From assembly GCA_964035545.1 (NCBI GenBank), contig OZ037768.1, forward strand, positions 11,302,741-11,366,740: a DNA stretch of 64,000 nucleotides. The letters run 5' to 3'. This stretch comes from Bugula neritina (lineage: Eukaryota; Bryozoa; Gymnolaemata; Cheilostomatida; Bugulidae). Each line of letters opens with the position of its first letter. Position 1 is the first letter of the stretch. The notes beneath the pieces are model-generated. The model was not told where the DNA came from and did no database searches. It saw only the letters and a program-made list of their open reading frames with translations. Positions 47,349 to 64,000 of the stretch are shown here, one piece after another. A program made the position numbers and the translations under genes.

Positions 47349-47806
47349 GTGTAGGGCCACACGACGTTTTTACACGTTCGTGACGTCCGAGAATACATGC
47401 TAGTGACCTGCCACACACAGTGCGTGTGTTGCGAGTGCAAAAATTTATTAGCCAATGATGTTAGCATTAAACTTTACTGCTCGCCTACAGACGTTTGTTT
47501 TTAAAATTATGTCATCGGCAAAGTGACTCGATTAGATTAGATATTATAAAATCGGAAATGCAAATTATATGAAACTGTTTTAATTCAGTTCGCTAAAAGC
47601 TAAAACGTGAATTGAAATAAAAGAAATGTGCTCCCTAAATAATAATAAGCCAATTAGATCAAACACGCACAAGCTTATCGCTGAGCTCGCTCAGCATGCT
47701 AGACGCATGAAAATCCCGCTCATGACGTCCAACTTTTGGGCTAAACGTGGTTTCTCGCACGCCACACTTGTCACGCTTGCGTAAAACTCGTCGTGTGGCC
47801 CTACAC
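47349..47806. mobile_element. MITE, 458 bp, Harbinger-like
   Basis: Terminal inverted repeats start GTGTAGGGCCACACGACG (18 bp perfect, then imperfect). Flanks are TAA on the left and TTA on the right, and the empty site in the opposite arm reads CAATTACTG, so the target was TTA with one later change. A TWA target is typical of PIF/Harbinger. There is no coding capacity, so it is non-autonomous. Confidence 0.75.
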
Positions 47807-47876
47807 TTACTGCTCAATGACCAACGTTTATATTATTAGAAAGGAAAGATAACTTTAAAATAGTCATACATATATA

Positions 47877-47908
<32 letters not shown>

Positions 47909-47912
47909 TGTG
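47877..47912. repeat. (TG)n microsatellite
   Basis: About 36 bp of TG with a short CG interruption, in the loop of the fold-back element. Confidence 0.9.
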
Positions 47913-48040
47913 ACTATTTCAGAGTTATCTTTCCTTTGTTTCCTTTGTAATAATATAAACGTCAGTCATTGAGCAGTAATTGTTTTTATTCAGTAGTACA
48001 GGTAGTTCTAAAGTTTATATATATATAATGTCCACAGATT

Positions 48041-48267
<227 letters not shown>

Positions 48268-49578
48268 TATAGTCGATAGGTTAAAATGACTATGACGCGT
48301 ATTTAAAATGAATCACTTAAAAATTTGTGTCATAGCATAAAAATATTTTGACCACTAGTATGGTTGGTGTAAGTGGAAATCTTTGTAACTTGCAATTTAG
48401 TGTTAATTTCTTATATTTAAATGGGGAGATATGGTTGTGTTTTCCACTTACCAACTGACAAAGTGCTTCAAATTGATACATGGAGCTCTCCATAACAGCA
48501 TTAACTGTCACTCAAATTGTAAGGACTTTCAATATGCAGATTTTTGTCCCCACAAATTTGTGATAAAATATACTCCAGACCTTAAAACAAATATTTGACT
48601 TGCTATATGCAAGCAGCAAAAGTCCCCTATAATAATGGTAGTTATCTTCTCTTTTAACTAACACAATTTAATAAATTTAGTTCTATGAGAATAAAAAAGA
48701 AATCAGCTTTCTAACCATAACACGGCTTCTAACGATAATAACTGTATAGCTAACACTGCTTGTACAGTTGCGCATACTCTATATTTTATTCTTTGTCACA
48801 TATTGATGCTTTTTAATTGATATTTTATTTAGAATTAATAAAATATAATATCATGCACACATCTCAACCAATGGTATACACTTTATTATGCTATGCACTC
48901 TATACTACTTAGCTTATAGCAAATAAGTATAAGAATTATTTCAATCGCAGAATTAAATCATCGATGTCTGTGTCAACGATATTATGAATTCCATGTGGCA
49001 GCAAAAAGCTGAGTTTGTATGAGGTTTCAGATTGTATGTCTTAGTTCAAAGGATAGAGGTCAGATTCCTCTCAGTTGCTAATTGAATGTTATATTTGCAC
49101 AGCTTATTGTATATTTGGTTACATGTAAATCTATATTATTCTTATCATAATTGCTTGTTTGAGCATTTCTGCAATTGATAACAGTATAACATGACATAGG
49201 TAATGATCTTAAAATGTCAGCTTGCAAGTCCAAGTATATATAGGTGTATGTATTTACACATGCATACATATACAATGGGTTACCAAGGGTGATATGACAG
49301 TGTTACAACTTAACAACTTTCTAAAGGTATAGTTTCCTAACAAGTTATTACGGTATTCTTACATATTGTTCAATTAAACAAAAACATTGACTCCGATATG
49401 AAGAGCTTTATTATATTGCTTTGCTGCAAGAATAGCACGCAAATAGACTATTCATTATATTGAAAATCATTCCTATTGCTCAGCCAGCTTTCATTGCACT
49501 TGCACACAAAATTAAACTTTAATTTGAGTTCAGTCTGAGCAGACACAATGAGCTAGTAACTGAATAATAATTTTGCAG
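48268..49578. other. AT-rich intergenic DNA
   Basis: No gene, RNA or repeat recognised. It probably includes the promoter of the downstream plus-strand gene, but no core element stands out. Confidence 0.5.
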
Positions 49579-49637
49579 GCTAGAATGTACACAGCCTTTG
49601 CCAGTGGATCAATATTTCCTTATCTCTAGCAGCACCG
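49579..49637 (+). other. Possible 5' untranslated exon of the death-domain gene
   Basis: Bounded by TTTTGCAG (49571-49578) and a strong donor G|GTAAGT (49638). It contains an ATG followed by 14 codons and a stop, i.e. a short upstream frame. Joining it to 50072 would leave the main ATG first in its own frame. Confidence 0.4.
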
Positions 49638-50092
49638 GTAAGTAGCTTTGTATTAATAACATATTGTATACATATAACTTCTTATCCAGTCAATTTCAGT
49701 GAGACGTCTTATTAATTCGTGTAAATACAATGAATTACTAAATCTAGTCTCAATTCAATTTTATTTGAGTATACATGAGAGGGAGTTTTTCACCAAATTA
49801 ATCCTACTTTACACTACCGTAATTATTATTCTCTTTAATTAAATACCAGTTTGTCAGCATATAAAAGTAGTATGAAATCAAATTTAACTTGCTGTACATG
49901 TATAAAATTTCAAGGGTTATCAACATTTTCAAAAAAGATGTTGAGTTTAAATAACAGCAATGTAGCTATTAGCTATTTAATTCTAATAATCATGTGCATA
50001 ACTAGAATGTATAATAATCTATAGTTTCAACAATTTGAAACTAGTTGTCAAAAGTATTCATATTTCAACAGCCTTGAGCATCTAGAACAGAC

Positions 50093-57467
<7,375 letters not shown>

Positions 57468-58802
57468 CAGCTACACTGAGTGCATCAACAAATATGTTTG
57501 TTTATCATATATATTATGCAATTTACTGGTCTGGTTGAGTAATGAATAAGTATTGATACAGTACGATGGTTACAAGTTGATGTTCTTATAACTGCAACTG
57601 CGGCATATTTTATTGTAAATCTGATTGCAATGCTCATCAATTTAACAAATAGGCTACTTTAATGCTGTATAACTAAACTATGATTAAAAGTGCATTGTTT
57701 GGTGACCACACTGTAGGAGATCACAGCTAAAAATTATTGCCATTTGTTATTTATTTTCTGCAACATCTTCTGTTACTCAATAGTTTAAAATAATATGCAA
57801 TATTTATAGATTTTTTTAATTTAGTTTTAGCTCATTGTCAGAAACTTGACATCTACATAAATAACACATGCAGTATCACAATTACGTTTTGTTGCTATTT
57901 ACCCAACTCAGCTGTTAACATAATTCCAAGTTTCTATAGTAACAACAACAATGAGTGAATAAATAGTTTCCAGGTATAAGTGAAAGTCAAAAGCACATGG
58001 AAAGTACAAAACATTGCCAGTTTCAAACTAATTTGAGTCCTGCACTTAATTAATAGAGCTGGATATTACGTACATTTACTTATATAGACCGGCTATTAGT
58101 AGCTGCTTGATTAATAGCAATTATAACAAATAATCAATTTAGAACTAGTATTCAAATTAATGCGTGCATTATAATTTAGCTTTAAATGTTATAGTTTATT
58201 AAATAAAGCATAACAACAACAATGATCACAGCTTTGGAAAGTTAACAACTGATAATAAGTTAATAATAATATTATCTAACAATATAAGTTTGAACGCTTA
58301 GTTCAATGATAAACTATACAGACAACATACTGATTCAATTATTACACAAAAGTATTAAAAAAGAAGATTCTGTACATAGATGATAGCATTGCATTGCATA
58401 GCAACATTCCATATGGTACAACCGTAAAGCTGATTTAATCGTTCTTTTCGTATCAGAAATAATACTTTTAAAAGAAGACAACTTCAGATTTATGTAAACA
58501 GTTGTACCATAATAGTTATGATAGTTACTTGTATATAGTATAATTATATATATTTATAAAAATATAGTGTAAACAGTATAGCTTTTCATAGTAAGAAAAT
58601 AACTAAAAGCACCTTAAAATCAATTTCCTAAAAGCAAAATAACAATGTTTTGATTGGAAATACTAGCTTTTTTGATTTTTATACTAATTTACAAATAAAT
58701 TAATATATAACTTTTTCAAGCAGTGTTTGATCTACAAAAGTAAAATGGTGTTCTAAAATGAGATTATAAATGGAGAATTTGTTTCAGAAAGTAGTACGAA
58801 GA
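57468..58802. other. Intergenic DNA between two convergent genes
   Basis: Must hold the 3' untranslated regions of both genes. AT-rich, with no repeat or RNA recognised. Confidence 0.6.
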
Positions 58803-59082
58803 TCATCTCAACTTTGCTCTGTAGATTTGTGTGGTTGCTCCAGCGCCATTAGCATAAATTAAGTAAGTCTGTCGACCATCTTGAATCACTTCCCAGTCAG
58901 CAGCGGGTGCTGCCTCTATTTTATTGGATGGTACAAACTTTTCAGTGCCTTTCCATCGATATATGGTGGTATCTTTAGTTGCCAGTTGGTTGGTGATCTC
59001 ATCAGTCATGTGACCGGGTCTCTGGTTGGAGGCAATCAAGTAACTATCATTCCCAACAGTGAAATACTCCCAGTCAATGATT
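58803..59082 (-). CDS. EAR gene, last exon
   Basis: Acceptor CTTGTAG ahead of 59082; starts with one base completing a Gly codon. It reads IIDWEYFTVGNDSYLIASNQ and a final repeat, then TGA at 58805-58803. Confidence 0.85.
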
Positions 59083-62000
59083 CTACAAGTTAGACATTAA
59101 GAGTTATTTTGGCCTTTTCAAACTAATGTTTCAAGTGAGTTTTGTTATTGTCTCCCCAAACTGACAACTCAAAAGGAAAGACAACTTGAATGCCAGGCAT
59201 GTATACACTTAGGTTGGTCTACATGAATAATATTCTTACCCATATGTTGGAATTTCTTGAAACACATCGAAGCGTTGAGTGGATTTGTTTGCCTTGTAGA
59301 TCACGGATACAGTATTGTGTCGGCCATTTTGATTGTCTAGTTGAACAGATTTTATACTGTTGGCTACTGCCAGGTATGATTCACCATCAATCTCGAAATG
59401 TTCAAAGTCAGTAGCACCACTTGTCTACAAATAAATAGAAAAAGTTGTCTTGACCAACCTTTAGTCACAGTACGTGTTTATTAGCTAGTAGTTTGAATGT
59501 ATAGCCATCAAAAGTTATATTGAATATTTTCCTAACTTATTCGATTTCTATGAGCAAGTATGTATGTCAATCATGGCATATTAATATGATGAAGACTTCA
59601 ACAATCAAATGTGTCACAGCTCCTATAGCTAAGTGTTTGACAGCCCATTGAAGCACTGTTGTAGTTAAAGACTTGAGGCTAAAAACTGCAAACTGTTTGT
59701 AAAGCTTAAGATAAGGATTTGTTGTTAGAAAACATACAGGTATGTTTTGATTATATTCTTCAAAGTTTCCCACTCCTCCAGCCATCAGCTGATTCCAATA
59801 GTAGATTTTTGATTCCAGCTGAACTTCCTGTTTGCTATTAATTGTATTGGCAACAACCAAAAAATGAAACAAATCCCCTGATTGGCTCAAAGTAGAGAAG
59901 TATGTCCAATCCCAAGCACCAACAGTAGGTATCTTTTGAAACTCTTGAAAAAGTTTTTCATCTTTCTTAAATTTCCAAATAAAAGATCGGGTGGAGTAAT
60001 TATAGGAGGTATCTATAAAAACATAAACAGATTGGGTGAGCAAAGATGTTGTGACATTATAAAGCAATACTTCATTTGCATGCGTTTGATATAGGTTATT
60101 TTCTCAAAGTCTAGAATATATGTTATAATGTTTTGTTATAGACACGAACACACATGTTCAATGTATTGACTGTATGCAGACTTCATTGCAATATAAAAAG
60201 ATCAGTGCACTCGTATTACATCAAACCGCAAACACCGAAAATGCCCGAGAGTTTAATGCAATTTAAGGGTTGTTCACTAGATAATTATGTCAAGATAAGT
60301 ATTAAGTATAGTCTTGATGTAAGAGATAGAGGCTAATGCAGCCATCAGTCACATACTAGCACCATCATAAGAAATAGAATAATAATACCCAGCATTTTAC
60401 TTCAAAATTAGATACACTGGCAAGAATCAGATATAAATTTTCTTAGTGAAAGCATTATTACATGCCTCTATAATTATGGTAGCAATTGCACCAAGCTCGA
60501 ACAGAGATATCTTATATAGAGATTATACTGTTGAGTGCTAACTATAAAAATTAATTAGATGCATTTGAGTTTTAAATATTTTCTTATTGAAATATATCAC
60601 GTATTAAAAAGAAAAATTTTCAAATTATTAGATTAGGAAGCACTTCAAGCTGTTATAGTTATAATTAATAATAATAATTAAATGAGCTGTTAAACTTGCT
60701 TTGATATTAAATAATTGTTTAAATGTTCCTGAAAGGTGAGGAAATATTTGTCAAGAGGTATTTCAAGGTAGCAAACATAAATCAGTGAGTTTCTATTATC
60801 ATGACTTTGATCGACATGGAAATATGCCATCAATAAAGCTACAATGTCAATAATGGCTCATTATGTTTTAATTATGTGCTAAGCAGATAGTTATGAGACT
60901 ATTATATTTCATTGTCTACTGATGTTTAAATATAATAGATTATTGAGTTAAATGCTATGTTTCAATATTGTAAGACTTTTTCTCACCAAACAAGCAGGAA
61001 AAATTTATCAAAAGTTGAACATTTAATAAAATGTCTTGTCAATTTTTACCGTCATAATAGTTTTTAGAATGCACTTGTTACAAGGATTTGTGTTAAAGAC
61101 TCACTATCAGCACTTTGGGAAGCTCTGTGATTGGCTACAGCTAAATAATGGTTGCCATTAATCTCAAAGTACTCCACGTCTCTGGGAACAGAACTGGGGA
61201 GGTCTTGATGAAATTTAAATTTTCTCTTCTTGGTGTGCCATTTATACACAACCACGGACTCCGTAACAGCTTGCTCCGATGACTTCTGCATGTTGGTCAC
61301 AGCTAGATAAAACTGTCAAGAGATATAAATATGATTGGCTGTTGTATTAACATAAGTATCCAGGTCTGCATAAAGCTTCTAGTCGTTGCTTTTAACTATT
61401 TCAGTCATAAACTAAACCCAAACTCAGCAAAAGTTTCCACTGCAATCAGCTCCTCTCTATACAAGTTTGTAAATTTACAATAGTAGCTGTTTTATGTGTG
61501 AGCTTACAACCCACATGAAAAACAATTAATGATCATACTTATTAATTTAAAACAACTATAATAGAACTGTCAGTTTTTAAAACTTATCTAATACCAGAGT
61601 CTATGACTTATAGTTGTGAGATATTTGTTGGCATATAGAAACTATTTATAGTAACTTTTGTTTGGTATTTATATTATTGTGTCAAAGCAAGAAAAATATA
61701 TAATGGTCTATACTTATTAACTAAATGATTCCTGATTGCTTTTCAAATTGCTCTAGAATCATGTTATTAGCACCACCCCAGTTCTAGCAGGCTACTATTG
61801 AGAGAGAGAGATTTTGGAAATTGTCTTATCAGCATATATGATAATCAGTTAGAAAACAATCCTTTCTATTAGCACTTAGTTATAGAAAATAGCTGAAATA
61901 AGCATCAAAAAGTAATTTGACTTGAAGTTTTTCCTAGCAGCACCAACTATATCTATAGCTGCAACTCCTTTATTATACAAAATTTGAATAAACCAACGTA

Positions 62001-63714
62001 CAATCTCATACAACCGTGTTGTACGAAATCCCTAAGTTGAAAGTAACGAAACTAGCATAGACAGCATATTGCAGTTGTAATAGTTTACATCCAAGTTTAA
62101 GCTTTTTCTATATTTTGCTGTATATATTTATTTTTCATTATTAGACTATATTATGATTGGCAATATATTTTAGTGGCTTATCTGTTGGTTCATAAAATAC
62201 AGTAGCTTTATCCGCGCTTATCTTTTAGCTGGTTAGCCTAGACTATAACGTATTTGCATTTCAACTATAAGATATATGCATATATACTTGTACAGATTAG
62301 CAAGGCACTGGCTCTCCTATAAACCTGCCCAACAACCTCTGATAAAACTATTTATCAAGTAACTTGTACAAATTTGAATGGAATCGTGTTAATTTAGTAC
62401 AATCAGATAAAAACTTAATTTAAAGTAAACTGAACGGCCAATATAATGGAAGTTGTAAAGAAAACCTAGCAAGTAGTTTGGATATCTTTTCAAAACTTAG
62501 ATAATATCTTATACTGGATAAAGCAAAGCATTCGCGAGCAGTTTCTATTTACACACTCCAGCACTGTGTGGGGGATCTCAGAAACCACCCGAAATACAAA
62601 TAAACAAAAAATAATTTTGATGAAGTTTTGATACATGAAAATGTGAAATATTATCTAATGTCTAATAAGTAAAATCAATTTATTCTACTCAAGTTTAACA
62701 ATAGGTTTTCAGTATCTATTTAATTGAAGCAACACATAACATGATACATTTGATTGTCATAGCCTTGAAATACAATTTCACTTAAATTGCCCGGATCTTA
62801 AAATTGTTGTCTATAATATCTTTACAACCACCTGCTGGTGGAGCTTACTGATATTTGAGTCAATTCACACTCTATGTGCAAATTAATACTAAGTTAATGC
62901 TAATCATTTTTATATACAAAATAATTTTATCTCATCCTCGTAATATATATAGATATTTTATCTTTGTTCTGAATTTTAAAGAGTTAAACTAAGTAGTGTA
63001 ATAAATAAATCTAATTCCTTGTAAGGGAGCACACATACAAATAAGTTGTCAGACTTTTATTCTAGCTGGTTTTGCATTTGGTTTTATTTTACAATTATTT
63101 GGGAGTTATCTTTTCTCTTCCTCCCAAGCAATAATCGAGCAATATAATATCAGTAATTTAAACTTTAGCAGTGAGATTGCTTGCTTTTTAAATTCACTAA
63201 TTATTTTTCATTAACCTAGCTCCCGCTATGCATTATTATTAGTACGTATAGTATAATAATCTAAAATAAAGTGTTATATCAGTTCTAACTACTTAGTAAT
63301 TAGCTTACACATATATAAATGTACATGTACATAGAAATAATATTATGCATATACATATAATATACATATAACATACATATACATACAAATTATGTAGTTC
63401 AATTTATTATTATTGCATTCAATTTATTATCTATTAACACACTCACAGGACACATGCATATTTTGATTTTTGAATTGTTATCATTATATATAATGCAGAA
63501 GTAACTATTATGCTCATGGCAGGAAAGTCTAACAAGTATGTTCAAGAAAGATCAAAATTATAATCATCATTATCCTATTATGTTTTTAGTAAAATTAAAA
63601 CTTACATGGCGACCAATTTGAAATGATGTCCAAGAAGAAGGACTGTAGGTAGAAATGTTCTGATAAGGCAGCAAGGATTCATTCTCCCATTTGAACATCA
63701 TAGATTTCTGCTTC
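58803..63714 (-). CDS. EAR (EPTP) repeat protein, C-terminal part, TSPEAR-like; 5' end outside window
   Basis: Five minus-strand exons, 63714-63606, 61312-61105, 60012-59738, 59424-59240 and 59082-58803, join in frame at GT-AG sites into 351 residues ending at TGA. They form at least six EAR repeats of about 45-55 residues, each with an aromatic W/Y-K strand (VVVYKW, SVIYKA, TTIYRW), a DWEYF/DFEHF-type strand and a closing YLAVAN-type strand (HYLAVANHR, SYLAVANSI, TYLIYANG). The last seven residues (IYRAKLR) look like the strand that closes the ring. EAR repeats form seven-bladed beta-propellers in cell-surface or secreted proteins such as TSPEAR and LGI. At least one blade, and any laminin-G/thrombospondin N-terminal domain, would lie to the right. 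No transmembrane segment is seen. The precise orthologue is not assigned. Confidence 0.85.
59240..59424 (-). CDS. EAR gene, exon n-1
   Basis: Acceptor TTATTTGTAG, donor GG|GTAAGA. 185 bp, phase 0 to 2. It contains ATDFEHFEIDGESYLAVANS, a textbook EAR segment. Confidence 0.87.
59738..60012 (-). CDS. EAR gene, exon n-2
   Basis: Acceptor TTTTTATAG, donor CCT|GTATGT. 275 bp, phase 1 to 0. One full repeat and the start of the next (SFIWKF, FHFLVVANTI, KIYYWNQ). Confidence 0.87.
60013..61104 (-). other. EAR gene intron, 1.1 kb
   Basis: AT-rich, nothing recognised. Confidence 0.7.
61105..61312 (-). CDS. EAR gene, exon n-3
   Basis: Acceptor CTCTTGACAG, donor A|GTGAGT. 208 bp, phase 0 to 1. It contains FYLAVTNMQ, VVVYKW and HYLAVANHR. 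The frame read past the donor stops 11 codons later, supporting the splice. Confidence 0.87.
61313..63605 (-). other. EAR gene intron, 2.3 kb
   Basis: AT-rich; short purine and TACA-type simple repeats near 61800 and 63300-63380. No exon or transposon recognised. Confidence 0.65.
63606..63714 (-). CDS. EAR gene, exon n-4
   Basis: Donor CAT|GTAAGT; acceptor GAACAG gives phase 2 on the left side. It encodes MMFKW and SSWTSFQIGRH, half a repeat completed by the next exon. Confidence 0.8.
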
Positions 63715-64000
63715 CTGTTCAACGAATGTTATAGATATTTTAATTAACTGATTATTAAACCATATGGCATTATTATCATTATTGTATTACAGTATTAGTT
63801 TTCACACTATATATGAAGATAATATCTACTACCAGCATACCAGGTTGACCACCACTTACTAACCATCTGCATTAGTATGGCAAAAACCAGCAGTCCATCA
63901 CCATAATTACTCTGCTTACAGGTAGGATAGGGGCTTACTGGAGCCTTCCATGGGCAATTATAGATGGCCATGCAGTGATACAGTGTCATAAATAATGGTG
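63715..64000 (-). other. Right window edge, possible further EAR exon
   Basis: Minus-strand reading gives NYGDGLLVFA followed in another frame by HTNADG and a GTAAGT-like donor near 63860. This resembles the closing strand of an EAR repeat but needs a one-base shift, so no exon is called. Confidence 0.25.

Larger units (their letters stand above)
47316..48013. mobile_element. Fold-back (inverted-repeat) element with long arms, carrying a nested MITE
   Basis: The left arm (47316-47345 plus 47810-47866) and right arm (47911-48013) are inverted copies, beginning TTTAGAACTACCTGTA and closing AGTCA/TGACT around a TG/AT microsatellite. Differences include an extra AAACAAAGG in the right arm. The left arm is split by the MITE at 47349-47806; the right arm keeps the empty site. 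The family is unknown and no outer target duplication is obvious. Confidence 0.8.

Noticed and set aside
59190-60094. Plus-strand frames of about 70 residues
   Set aside because: They lie antisense to the EAR exons, which have clear repeat motifs and splice sites on the minus strand.

Overview
The window is animal nuclear DNA, probably from an invertebrate. The evidence is a long tandem array of 5S rRNA genes of metazoan type, genes split by GT-AG introns, a death-domain gene, an EAR-repeat gene, a tRNA-derived SINE, small inverted-repeat transposons, and AT-rich intergenic DNA full of microsatellites. The 5S sequence looks protostome or lophotrochozoan, but that is an impression and not a proof.

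Layout. (1) Positions 1-43369 hold a 5S rDNA array in which every gene is transcribed from the minus strand. There are 48 genes in units of mostly 789 or 788 bp; 47 precede and one follows a retrotransposon. The first 31 genes are nearly uniform (5 carry a substitution). The last 17 are heterogeneous (13 carry one or more), and this end also holds an aberrant 985 bp unit and multi-unit duplications. (2) Positions 37431-43065 are one complete LTR retrotransposon in the last spacer, with a 5 bp target duplication and 516 bp LTRs that read as identical. Its gag-pol frame has the order gag, protease, integrase, reverse transcriptase, RNase H. Integrase ahead of RT is the hallmark of the Gmr1-like Ty3/gypsy elements. 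A single in-frame stop splits the integrase core. The LTR carries heat-shock-element-like arrays just upstream of its TATA box.

(3) Positions 43370-49578 are array-flanking DNA. They hold decayed remnants of one or two C2H2 zinc-finger genes on the minus strand, a Harbinger-like MITE nested in a fold-back repeat, and long TG and AT microsatellites. (4) Positions 50072-57467 (+) hold a five-coding-exon gene for a protein of about 605 residues with coiled coils and a C-terminal death domain. Its introns contain a TTAA-flanked MITE, a pentanucleotide satellite and a SINE. (5) Positions 58803-63714 (-) hold the last five exons of a convergent gene encoding at least six EAR (EPTP) propeller repeats; its 5' part lies beyond the right edge.

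The two host genes are independent and converge tail to tail across 1.3 kb. The standout items are the Gmr1-type element lodged in the 5S array, its heat-shock-like LTR promoter, and the gradient of sequence decay toward the array edge.
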